A DNA stretch of 23,717 bases from a virus. Each line of letters opens with the position of its first letter. Positions within the stretch are counted from its first letter, which is position 1. Shown one piece after another: positions 14,370-20,860 of this stretch. The translations under genes were made by a program, and so were the position numbers. Location: positions 1 to 23,717 of IMG/VR virus record IMGVR_UViG_3300025120_014979. One strand, written 5' to 3'. The notes below the pieces were generated by a model, which saw nothing but the letters and a program-made list of their open reading frames with translations, did not search any database and had not been told where the DNA came from.

Positions 14370-14771
14370 CTATATTTGTTCATGTCTATCTAATTCATCT
14401 TTAATACGCTGTTTATCCATTTCCTTAAAACTTGTTAACCAACCAGCTTCTTGAAAAGCTCCTCTTAAAATAAGAGAACCTTTATTAGATTTAAGGATTT
14501 TATAAGGATAGAAGCAGAATGATTTATTATACTTTTTAAGTGATTCATTAATAAACTTATTAATACATTCCTTTATAGACTCCTTAGATGATCCAACAGC
14601 TGTAGATATGGTTTCAGTTGTACCGATAGAAGTAGCTTCTGCAGTTATATGCTTATCTTTACCATCTATACATCGTGTTAAAGCGCTTACTGGTGTAGGC
14701 ATATATTCATTATTACAAACCTCTAATAAAAGCTCATATAGCTCACTATCTGTAAATTTTATATTGCTCAT
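14370..14771 (-). CDS. Hypothetical protein
   Basis: The product is 133 residues, with no signal peptide or membrane segment. It reads as a soluble protein with an N-terminal helix (F-T-D-S-E-L-Y-E-L-L-L-E-V), a Thr/Ser-rich middle (residues about 44-65) and a basic second half with a highly charged C-terminal helix. I recognise no family. It lies just upstream of queD in the same direction; the queD -35 box begins directly after its stop codon. An exact TATAAATA octamer lies 18 bases before its ATG, which suggests late expression, although a TATAAT (14778-14783) is also present. Confidence 0.75.
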   Translation of the reverse strand: MSNIKFTDSELYELLLEVCNNEYMPTPVSALTRCIDGKDKHITAEATSIGTTETISTAVGSSKESIKECINKFINESLKKYNKSFCFYPYKILKSNKGSLILRGAFQEAGWLTSFKEMDKQRIKDELDRHEQI

Positions 14772-14789
14772 TTACAAATTATAATCTAC

Positions 14790-14797
14790 TATTTATA
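14790..14797 (-). promoter_or_regulatory. T4-type late promoter octamer (TATAAATA)
   Basis: The minus strand reads C-TTATAAATAG across this site, an exact match to the T4 late -10 octamer. It lies 18 bases upstream of the ATG at 14771, which would leave a leader of roughly a dozen bases. Confidence 0.55.
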
Positions 14798-14818
14798 AGA
14801 AGCAAAAAGTAAATTTAA

Positions 14819-14831
14819 GAGGCTTTCCCTC
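14819..14831 (-). terminator. Weak hairpin terminator candidate
   Basis: On the minus strand GAGG and CCTC can pair around a five-base GAAAG loop, followed by TTAAATTTACTTTTT. It lies about 20 bases after the stop of the gene ending at 14852 and upstream of the late octamer of the next gene. The stem is only four base pairs, so this is a weak call. Confidence 0.35.
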
Positions 14832-14851
14832 GTCTGGTCTCGGTTAATTAG

Positions 14852-15601
14852 CTATTTGGAAAGCAAAGTCAACTGTCGTAACAGACTAGCTTGTGAAGTT
14901 CCTTCCTTAATTCCAGTACTATAAAAATTAGTTGCTTCATCAGCTGAAGATTCTTCAATTTGATCTACCTTTTTACCATATATACCCGGTGCACGTGAAC
15001 CTTTAAATGGTTGTATACCTACTTGATCCTCTTCATACGTATACCCAACAACTGTACCGTATGCTGGTTTACCTTTAGCTGTTAAATGTTTAATAACTTT
15101 ACCAGTAAGTGGTCCTTTTTGATCTGGCTCTTGTACCTCTTCTACCTCTTCTTTGGTTAACATACTATAACCATCTTTTATTTCACGGGATCCAGCAACC
15201 TTTTCCCAACCACCATCTTTGAATTTATACTTAGCTAATTCAGCCTTAGCACCTTTCATTGGTTCTTGATTACCTTTATCATTGTAATCATATTGAACTA
15301 TATTTACAACTGCTAATTTCTTTTTACCACGTATATCAGTACCAGGAAATACCATTACACCTTGGTCGTCTAAAGTCTTTAATAATTTTTCTTTTTTACT
15401 AGTTAATAAATCATCCGCTTTATCATATCCAGCACGTGCACCGCCTACTACATCTCCTATACCAGCCTCGATACCAGCATCAGACGCTGCTTTAAGAGCA
15501 CCGCCCACAGCTCCAATGCCTTTACCAATACCTTTTCCAACACTCTTTATCTTATCAACAATACCTTCACTTAAGAGTTCTTTTTGAGATAACTTATCCA
15601 T
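14852..15601 (-). CDS. Unknown protein with capsid-targeting-like N-terminus and glycine zipper
   Basis: The product is 249 residues from the ATG at 15601 (an upstream TTG at 15607 would add only two). It begins M-D-K-L-S-Q-K-E-L-L-S-E-G, in which L-L-S-E fits the hydrophobic-x-Glu cleavage rule of T4-type prohead proteases. Residues about 16-58 are a run of G-x3-G-like repeats with lysines (K-G-I-G-K-G-I-G-A-V-G-G), a pattern seen in membrane-active or tightly packed helices. The rest is a Lys/Gly-rich beta-type region, and the C-terminus ends S-L-L-R-Q-L-T-L-L-S-K. I know no function. The N-terminus and the late-type promoter suggest a virion or internal head protein, perhaps one acting at DNA ejection; this is inference. 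Confidence 0.8.
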   Translation of the reverse strand: MDKLSQKELLSEGIVDKIKSVGKGIGKGIGAVGGALKAASDAGIEAGIGDVVGGARAGYDKADDLLTSKKEKLLKTLDDQGVMVFPGTDIRGKKKLAVVNIVQYDYNDKGNQEPMKGAKAELAKYKFKDGGWEKVAGSREIKDGYSMLTKEEVEEVQEPDQKGPLTGKVIKHLTAKGKPAYGTVVGYTYEEDQVGIQPFKGSRAPGIYGKKVDQIEESSADEATNFYSTGIKEGTSQASLLRQLTLLSK

Positions 15602-15607
15602 ATACAA

Positions 15608-15615
15608 TATTTAGT
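15608..15615 (-). promoter_or_regulatory. Late-promoter-like octamer (ACTAAATA)
   Basis: ACTAAATA on the minus strand lies 6 bases before the ATG at 15601. It differs from TATAAATA at two positions and equals the octamer before phoH. Transcription would start at about the start codon. Confidence 0.35.
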
Positions 15616-15616
15616 C

Positions 15617-15643
15617 TTGATAATAAAATAAGGTAACTATAAT
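15617..15643 (+). promoter_or_regulatory. Sigma-70-like promoter of folE2
   Basis: TTGATA (15617-15622) and TATAAT (15638-15643) are 15 bases apart; an overlapping TAATAT (15640-15645) would give 17. The ATG is at 15654, leaving a predicted leader of only a few bases. No Shine-Dalgarno sequence is seen. Confidence 0.4.
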
Positions 15644-15653
15644 ATAACTATAA

Positions 15654-16703
15654 ATGAGTAAAGGTAAAGAAGATTCTAATTATGAGTGGTTAGGTGAAGA
15701 TGATGAGCTAACTGGTGAAAAGGATATTGTTGCAAAGGAACTTATGGGTGATGAATATAGTAAGAGTTATTTTCCTCCTATTCGCGTTTATGATAATAAA
15801 GTTAACGCTAGTAAGAAATATATCTCTTCATTACCTGATCTTCAAAATGGTCCTTCGAGTTTAATTCAAGGAGCTGCTGTACCTATTCAGCAAGTTGGTA
15901 TTCATAATTTTAAACTTCCTCTAACTTATAAGAAGCGTAATGGTAAAACTATTGAGCTTGAAACTAGTGTTACTGGTAGTGTGAGTTTAGAGGCTCATAA
16001 GAAAGGTATTAATATGTCTCGTATTATGAGAAGCTTTTACGATCATAAAGACGAGACGTTTAGTATTGATAAGATTAAAGATGTATTAGAGACTTACAAG
16101 AATAATCTTAAATGCTTTGATTCAAGAATAATGCTTAAGATTTCATATCCTATTAAGCAGAATAGTTTACGTAGTGGTCTAGAAGGTTATCAATATTATG
16201 ATGTAGTATTTGAAGGTGACTTAACTAAAGAAGGTGAGTTTAAAAAGTATATTCATTTTGACTTTGTTTATTCTTCTGCTTGTCCTTGTAGTTTTGAGCT
16301 AAGTGAGCATGCTGAAAAGTATCGTAATAGAGCTACTGTACCTCATAGTCAACGAAGTGTTGCTCGAGTAAGTGTTAGATTTGAAGATATGCTTTGGATT
16401 GAAGATATTCAAGAGTTGTGTTTAGAAGCTTTACAAACTGAAACGCAAGTTATGGTTAAAAGAGAAGATGAGCAAGCATTTGCTGAGAAGAATGGTGCTT
16501 ACTTAAAGTTTGTTGAAGATGCTGTTAGATTACTCTATGAGCAGTTTACTAATGAATCACGTATATTAGACTTTAAGATTGTAGCATCTCATAATGAAAG
16601 CTTGCATAGTCATAACGCTGTATCAGTTATTGTAAAAGGTGTTGAAGGAGGCTTTAAGGCTGGTGTTACTCGGGATGTTTTTGAATCTGCTGGATTAAGA
16701 TAA
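15654..16703 (+). CDS. folE2: GTP cyclohydrolase IB (FolE2)
   Basis: The product is 349 residues. From about residue 75 it follows the FolE2/MptA family: [10 protein letters not shown] (81-90), K-G-I-N-M-S-R (117-123), the catalytic S-A-C210-P-C212-S, P-H231-S-Q-R-S, and E-S-L-H-S-H-N-A (315-322). The enzyme opens GTP to 7,8-dihydroneopterin triphosphate, the first step of both folate and 7-deazaguanine synthesis. The first 70 residues are acidic and family-atypical, an N-terminal extension. With QueD and QueE nearby, its product most likely feeds the 7-deazaguanine route. It is on the plus strand, divergent from the gene at 15601 and followed after 21 bases by the DNA-glycosylase-like gene. 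Confidence 0.93.
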   Translation: MSKGKEDSNYEWLGEDDELTGEKDIVAKELMGDEYSKSYFPPIRVYDNKVNASKKYISSLPDLQNGPSSLIQGAAVPIQQVGIHNFKLPLTYKKRNGKTIELETSVTGSVSLEAHKKGINMSRIMRSFYDHKDETFSIDKIKDVLETYKNNLKCFDSRIMLKISYPIKQNSLRSGLEGYQYYDVVFEGDLTKEGEFKKYIHFDFVYSSACPCSFELSEHAEKYRNRATVPHSQRSVARVSVRFEDMLWIEDIQELCLEALQTETQVMVKREDEQAFAEKNGAYLKFVEDAVRLLYEQFTNESRILDFKIVASHNESLHSHNAVSVIVKGVEGGFKAGVTRDVFESAGLR

Positions 16704-16724
16704 GGAACTTCGTCATAATAAGGC

Positions 16725-17255
16725 GTGAATATATTTGTAACAGATGACGATCCCGTATACTCTACTTTAAATCTTTGCGATCAACATGTAAGATCTAAGA
16801 TGCAGATTGAAGGAGCTATTATGCTAGCTCATGCTTTCCCTCAAGAGTTGTTAAATCATCCTTCTACGCCTAGAACATCAACTGGTAAACCTCGAAGAAG
16901 AGGTAAAGGTTATTTCAATCATCAATGCTCGATATGGGCTAGAGAAACTAAAGATAACTTTAAGTGGTTAGTTGATCATACGTTAGAGATGTTTACAGAG
17001 CGTATGTATAGGTGGCCTGATTCAAATGAACACTTTACAAAAACGTTTATTGAATGGTGCGGTAAAAATATTCATAATACTATTATGAGTAAGACCGGTC
17101 TAACAGAGTACGCTATAGCTATTAGTGATAGCTGTGATTGTAGAAAAGTAGAAGGTTTTGATGATCTTTCAACTATAGACAAATATAGAGAGTATATTCG
17201 TTGCGATAAACCTTTCGCTACTTGGACAGAGCGTTATATACCTGCTTGGTATTAA
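16725..17255 (+). CDS. Conserved phage protein, pyrimidine-dimer-glycosylase-like annotation
   Basis: The product is 176 residues and starts at a GTG. The N-terminus M-N-I-F-V-T-D-D-D-P, then L-C-D-Q-H-V, then a helix ending M-L-A-H-A-F, and the central N-H-Q-C-S-I-W-A-R-E, match a widespread marine phage family usually labelled pyrimidine dimer DNA glycosylase or left unnamed. I do not see the N-terminal catalytic Thr arrangement of T4 DenV, so the glycosylase label is uncertain. The gene follows folE2 in the same transcript. Its stop codon overlaps the stop of the convergent gene on the other strand within a shared TTAA. A role in DNA repair or base modification would suit the neighbourhood. 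Confidence 0.75.
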   Translation: MNIFVTDDDPVYSTLNLCDQHVRSKMQIEGAIMLAHAFPQELLNHPSTPRTSTGKPRRRGKGYFNHQCSIWARETKDNFKWLVDHTLEMFTERMYRWPDSNEHFTKTFIEWCGKNIHNTIMSKTGLTEYAIAISDSCDCRKVEGFDDLSTIDKYREYIRCDKPFATWTERYIPAWY

Positions 17256-17692
17256 ATTTTAGCTTCGACTTCTTTATGAGCAATGTTTTCTTGACTAACA
17301 TCAATTAAAGCATCAAGATCCTTTTCAATAAAGTCTTTACTAACTAATATCTTAAATAAGTTAGTTGTTCTATCTCCTATAGAGAATGGAATATTTCTAT
17401 ATTCTTTATTACCAATCTTAAGATCAAAATTTACCACTGGTCTATCTTCTGTATGACCTGCTCCAACGTTAATAGTAATATCGTCTACCTTATCTTTCAT
17501 TAGACGTTTATTGTTAACTGTCTTAAAGTGTACTTTATTACCTTGTACTTGGATATCTTCACCATGTATAACGTTAAATGCACCGTTACCAGAATCTAAT
17601 TTAGATGGAATCTTACCTATACCATCTACATCAAAAAATTCAATAAGACCTAATACAGCCTTTTCAGCAAAGAACTGTTTAAACTTCTTCAT
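17252..17692 (-). CDS. RimB-like retropepsin-type protease with capsid-targeting-like N-terminus
   Basis: From the ATG at 17692 the product is 146 residues; the longer reading frame needs a TTG at 17728. It begins M-K-K-F-K-Q-F-F-A-E10. The rest resembles the retropepsin-like RimB/ATP-dependent zinc-protease family: I-P-S-K-L-D33-S-G35 (the D-[ST]-G catalytic motif), R-P-V-V-N-F-D-L (84-91), and D-R-T-T-N-L-F-K-I-L-V-S-K-D-F, which matches the family's final D-R-x-N-x5-L-x-G-R segment. Such proteins are single-domain aspartic proteases that would act as dimers. If the first ten residues are cleaved, the protease domain begins at the cut. The gene ends the minus-strand late-type operon and overlaps the gene before it by 14 bases. 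Confidence 0.8.
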   Translation of the reverse strand: MKKFKQFFAEKAVLGLIEFFDVDGIGKIPSKLDSGNGAFNVIHGEDIQVQGNKVHFKTVNNKRLMKDKVDDITINVGAGHTEDRPVVNFDLKIGNKEYRNIPFSIGDRTTNLFKILVSKDFIEKDLDALIDVSQENIAHKEVEAKI

Positions 17693-18047
17693 ACCCTTTA
17701 TTAAAATTACCTTGTTCAGGTTTAACAACTATAGCTATTTGTTGTTCACTGTGATTATGACCTTTTTCGTTCATCTCGTAATCAAGATAATGGAATACTG
17801 ATGAGAGATAATCTGAAGCTTTAGTTATCTTTGAAGCTACCCAGCCTTCTAAACCAGGAAGCTCTTGTACCATCATACTTAATTTTTCAGCATATTCTTT
17901 TGCCTTGAGAAGATCTCTACCAGCCATATCAATTTCTGATTGATCATTCTCACCCATACAACTAGAGCATTGACAGTCAGATCCATGACCAACATTCATA
18001 TATGCAGCTTCCATTAAAGCTATTTCTTTACGCTTCTGATCTCTCAT
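17679..18047 (-). CDS. Conserved-looking phage protein with Cys cluster
   Basis: The product is 122 residues. Near the N-terminus is H-G-S-D-C-Q-C-S-S-C (about 21-30), a C-x-C-x2-C cluster that could bind a metal. The second half contains L-P-G-L-E-G-W-V-A-S-K-I-T-K-A-S-D-Y-L-S, a helix segment I recognise as recurring in T4-like marine phage proteins without a known function. The C-terminal tail is polar. A CATAAATA late-type octamer lies five bases before the ATG. It ends 14 bases inside the protease gene. I cannot assign a function. Confidence 0.8.
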   Translation of the reverse strand: MRDQKRKEIALMEAAYMNVGHGSDCQCSSCMGENDQSEIDMAGRDLLKAKEYAEKLSMMVQELPGLEGWVASKITKASDYLSSVFHYLDYEMNEKGHNHSEQQIAIVVKPEQGNFNKGYEEV

Positions 18048-18052
18048 ATTAA

Positions 18053-18060
18053 TATTTATG
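18053..18060 (-). promoter_or_regulatory. Late-promoter-like octamer (CATAAATA)
   Basis: CATAAATA on the minus strand lies exactly five bases before the ATG at 18047. If the octamer spans -13 to -6 as in T4, transcription would begin at the A of the start codon. The same octamer and spacing occur at 23130-23137. Confidence 0.4.
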
Positions 18061-18718
18061 CAAGTATGTTTTTTATTCGCTCTTTATCATCTGATGAAAC
18101 TTCTTCTGGAACGAAATAGTTTAAAGCTTTATCTATATCCTTACTAATTAATTCACGTGTTTGACTTCCGGAAATACCACCTTCTTGCATAGGTATCTTC
18201 ACTACATTAACTAATGGATACTTATCAATATTATTAGTAAAGTAAGCATAACGCTTTACATCTTCATCTTTAGCACCTGCACCTACGGATAAAGTTTTAT
18301 CTAAATTATCATCTGCAAATTCATATACTGCTCTTACTGGATTAGGTACATATACAACACTTACAGGTTTACCTAGGTAATTAGAATATATGTTCCATAT
18401 TTTTTCTGATTGCTCAGGTGTTATACCATCTCTCTCTTTACCACCTATAAAAACAACTCCCTTATCTGCATCTTCTAGTAAATATCTTAAAGCATTAAAG
18501 TGACCTTTAGTAGGAGGTTTAAACCCTCCAGGTAGAAGAGCTACTTTTTCTGAAGTAGATTCTGCATTTTCACTTTTAGAAGCTCTTAATTTGTTTCCTG
18601 CTTTTTTAGCTGCTTTATACGCTTTACTACCTTTACGTGCACTCTTTCCACCACGCTTTTTCTTTGCGTTAATGTTTGCCCATAGACTTTCTGTATAATA
18701 TTGTTTGAAATTTTTCAT
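18056..18718 (-). CDS. Cytidylyltransferase-fold nucleotidyltransferase with basic linker and capsid-targeting-like N-terminus
   Basis: The product is 220 residues in three parts. Residues 1-10 are M-K-N-F-K-Q-Y-Y-T-E. Residues about 19-48 are strongly basic (K-K-K-R-G-G-K-S-A-R-K-G-S-K), suggesting nucleic-acid binding. Residues about 58-220 are a nucleotidyltransferase of the NMNAT/PPAT-like superfamily: L-L-P-G-G-F-K-P-P-T70-K-G72-H73 replaces the usual H-x-G-H, and I182-S-G-S-Q-T-R188 is the C-terminal I-S-x-T-x2-R motif. The first motif histidine is Thr. Related phage proteins may make NAD or CDP-linked products, but the substrate is not clear. The gene overlaps the preceding one by four bases (ATGA). 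Confidence 0.85.
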   Translation of the reverse strand: MKNFKQYYTESLWANINAKKKRGGKSARKGSKAYKAAKKAGNKLRASKSENAESTSEKVALLPGGFKPPTKGHFNALRYLLEDADKGVVFIGGKERDGITPEQSEKIWNIYSNYLGKPVSVVYVPNPVRAVYEFADDNLDKTLSVGAGAKDEDVKRYAYFTNNIDKYPLVNVVKIPMQEGGISGSQTRELISKDIDKALNYFVPEEVSSDDKERIKNILA

Positions 18719-19218
18719 TTATCTTCCTCCATACTATCTGGATACCAATCAGGTAAAGGTGCTTTTTGTATTCTATTAGCATATTCCTTTTTAGCTTCTT
18801 CAAAATCTGTTGGAACTTTACCATCTACCATATCTTTAACAAATCCTAAAGTAGCAGCATTAGCGTATAAGTCACCACATCTTGCAGTTACTTCTTTTTT
18901 AAGACCATCATATATAATACTACCGGTTACATGACCTAAAGTATCTAACATATCAGCTGGTACATCTATATTCATAGTTGAATATACATAATCTCTATGC
19001 GATGCAGGAAATTCATGAGGTATACTCTCATCTTTGATATATACAGACTCAAATGGAGGTTCAATATTATTCCAAAGCAACATATTTTCTGTTACTTCAT
19101 CAGGTTCACCAAATTGCTTTATAAGTTTTATTGCATAATCTCTAGCATCATCATGCTCCCAACCTTTAAGAGATTCAACAGCTTTATTTTCTTCAAAAAA
19201 CTCTAAAAACGTCCTCAT
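18715..19218 (-). CDS. Unknown protein with capsid-targeting-like N-terminus
   Basis: The product is 167 residues beginning M-R-T-F-L-E-F-F-E-E10, followed by an acidic/aromatic soluble domain with L-K-G-W-E-H-D-D-A-R-D-Y-A and A-S-H-R-D-Y-V-Y-S. There is no membrane segment or recognised catalytic motif. Four-base ATGA overlaps link it to both neighbours, so it is part of one transcript with the nucleotidyltransferase and the gene ending at 19215. It is likely a virion-associated protein if the N-terminal peptide is a real targeting signal; the activity of the main domain is unknown. Confidence 0.78.
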   Translation of the reverse strand: MRTFLEFFEENKAVESLKGWEHDDARDYAIKLIKQFGEPDEVTENMLLWNNIEPPFESVYIKDESIPHEFPASHRDYVYSTMNIDVPADMLDTLGHVTGSIIYDGLKKEVTARCGDLYANAATLGFVKDMVDGKVPTDFEEAKKEYANRIQKAPLPDWYPDSMEEDK

Positions 19219-19649
19219 GGTCTATTCGATCTTATAATATTTATTCCGTCAGGTTCAACAAAAAACACCTGCATATCACCAAACTCTTCTCCAGTAAAAC
19301 CAGCTCTTGGCAAGAACAACATAAAGTCTTTTAACTCACCAGTCCCAATATCAATTGCAATATCCCTATACTGATCACCGCTTTCAGCAACAGCTGCAGC
19401 TATTTGCTTAAGGGCTTCAGGGTCATCAACAGTATAATAAGACTCCTTACCGTCTGCAGTTGGATCTATACCTTCAATGTTGACATCAAAAAGACTTTCA
19501 CCGGATCTATATATTAACGGTGCAATTTTTTTACTATTAAGTTCGCTAACGAAGTCTATAGGAGAGAGATAATTGTTTTGTATATCTTGATACTCCTCAA
19601 ACGCAGCTTCATCTATGTTTTCAGTAAAATATTGTTTAAATGTTTTCAT
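19215..19649 (-). CDS. Unknown protein with the clearest capsid-targeting-like N-terminus
   Basis: The product is 144 residues beginning M-K-T-F-K-Q-Y-F-T-E10-N. This is the closest of the set to the T4 internal-protein leader M-K-T-Y-Q-E-F-I-A-E. The remaining 134 residues are acidic and soluble, with D-I-A-I-D-I-G-T-G-E-L and a beta-rich C-terminal part. I recognise no family. The start overlaps the stop of the KxDG-containing gene by one base (TAATG) and its stop overlaps the next start (ATGA). Confidence 0.78.
   Translation of the reverse strand: MKTFKQYFTENIDEAAFEEYQDIQNNYLSPIDFVSELNSKKIAPLIYRSGESLFDVNIEGIDPTADGKESYYTVDDPEALKQIAAAVAESGDQYRDIAIDIGTGELKDFMLFLPRAGFTGEEFGDMQVFFVEPDGINIIRSNRP
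19238..19245 (-). promoter_or_regulatory. Late-promoter-like octamer (AATAAATA)
   Basis: AATAAATA on the minus strand, 19 bases before the ATG at 19218 and inside the end of the upstream gene. It fits the NATAAATA late consensus described for cyanophages, but a single match in AT-rich DNA is weak. Confidence 0.3.
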
Positions 19650-20860
19650 TACTTAGAACTTGTTTGACCTCCACTAAAATTAGCACGGCTAAACTCTAAT
19701 CTATCTACTAATTTAACTGCATCACCAGCTTTAGATACACTTACATAACCTTCAGGAGACGTTACCTTTAACGTACCGTCCTCTGCGTCTAAGAAGTGCT
19801 TCGTGTTATACACAGCGTTATTATATTTGTTTACAAATATTTGCTTAGCTTGTGAGAGTAACTTACTAACTTTAAAGATGTTTACTATATCATCTTTTTG
19901 CTCCTTAAACTCAGCCATTTTCTTCTTAAAACTCTCTTCAACTTTAAGTTTACCAGCTTTTGATTTACGTTTATCAATCTCTTTTGCCATTCTTCCGGTA
20001 AACCAATCAACAAAGTTATTAAATGAATCTTCAGGATCTTCTAAGAACTTACCTTTTTGAATTTCAGAGTTAGCATAAATGTTAAGTAAATCTAAAGGAA
20101 GGTCTCTATAATCAACTTTAATTGAATCAGCAGTTTTAACAAAATCTCTCACTTGTTTAGCTTCATCTGTTGTAAGAGTAACTGTTCCTGTAGTGTCGGA
20201 AAATACAGCATCATCAACCCATACACCAGGAACCTTCTTAAGACCCTTAACGTTAATACCATACTGTGGAGGACTATCTAAATCTGCATATCCTGTATGG
20301 AATATAATACCAAATACTGAATTAGCTATTTCTTTACCTAACTTAGAGTCCTTTTCTACAGCATACTTAATTGTGTTTGGTTTAAAGGTAAAATGTTTTA
20401 CTCCATCAATAATTTCTTCGTTTACCGATGATGAATCAAACATGAAATCACCTTGAAGTACTCCTTTGATACCAAGCTTTGGAAGATACTTAAGAGCTTT
20501 CTTTAATTTATCAGCTAAACCTGGTGCATGTCCATGGTTCATCTCTACATCATTATCAGTATAGTTAATCTTTGGACCAGTTTTATTAAAGACCGATTTA
20601 GTACCTACAAAAAACTTACCAGTATCAGGATGCTTACCTACAAACATAGCAGGTGCACCATCCCATTTTACAGTAGTATTAACTTTCCTTTTACTCTTAC
20701 CTTGTAAATGAGATAATAAGTCAGTTATAAATCCTCTAGCTGTCTTATAACCAGCTTCACCCTTAGTAAGTACCAGCTCTTCTAAATGAGTAAGGTGGGT
20801 ATTAGCCTTAGCTTCAGTTAAGAGCTCGTATTGTTCAAAATATAATTTAAATGTTTTCAT
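19649..20860 (-). CDS. DUF6267-type phage protein with ligase-like KxDG motif
   Basis: The product is 403 residues from the ATG at 20860, which I prefer to the ATG at 20899 because it begins the leader M-K-T-F-K-L-Y-F-E-Q and follows the upstream stop with a short overlap. A second potential cleavage site, L-L-T-E16-A, follows. Residues 62-92 contain T-V-K65-W-D-G68-A-P-A-M-F-V-G-K and then F-F-V-G-T-K, resembling motif I of the ATP-dependent ligase/mRNA-capping superfamily. V-L-Q-G-D-F (134-139) could be a motif III-like strand, and F-G-I-I-F-H-T-G-Y follows at 183-191. I cannot find a convincing motif IV, so ligase activity is only a hypothesis. The sequence pattern matches a recurrent marine phage family of unknown function. 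Confidence 0.82.
   Translation of the reverse strand: MKTFKLYFEQYELLTEAKANTHLTHLEELVLTKGEAGYKTARGFITDLLSHLQGKSKRKVNTTVKWDGAPAMFVGKHPDTGKFFVGTKSVFNKTGPKINYTDNDVEMNHGHAPGLADKLKKALKYLPKLGIKGVLQGDFMFDSSSVNEEIIDGVKHFTFKPNTIKYAVEKDSKLGKEIANSVFGIIFHTGYADLDSPPQYGINVKGLKKVPGVWVDDAVFSDTTGTVTLTTDEAKQVRDFVKTADSIKVDYRDLPLDLLNIYANSEIQKGKFLEDPEDSFNNFVDWFTGRMAKEIDKRKSKAGKLKVEESFKKKMAEFKEQKDDIVNIFKVSKLLSQAKQIFVNKYNNAVYNTKHFLDAEDGTLKVTSPEGYVSVSKAGDAVKLVDRLEFSRANFSGGQTSSK

Noticed and set aside
16725-17255. Confident call of a T4 DenV-type endonuclease V
   Set aside because: The N-terminal catalytic arrangement of DenV is not seen; only resemblance to a phage family often given that label.
17693-17728. Longer start (TTG at 17728) for the RimB-like gene
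   Set aside because: It would bury the shared leader M-K-K-F-K-Q-F-F-A-E internally; the ATG at 17692 is preceded by AAAGGG and aligns with the sister leaders.
17511-17801. Plus-strand open frames opposite the late operon and the sugar operon
   Set aside because: They have no recognisable domains, unusual composition and lie wholly opposite well-supported genes.
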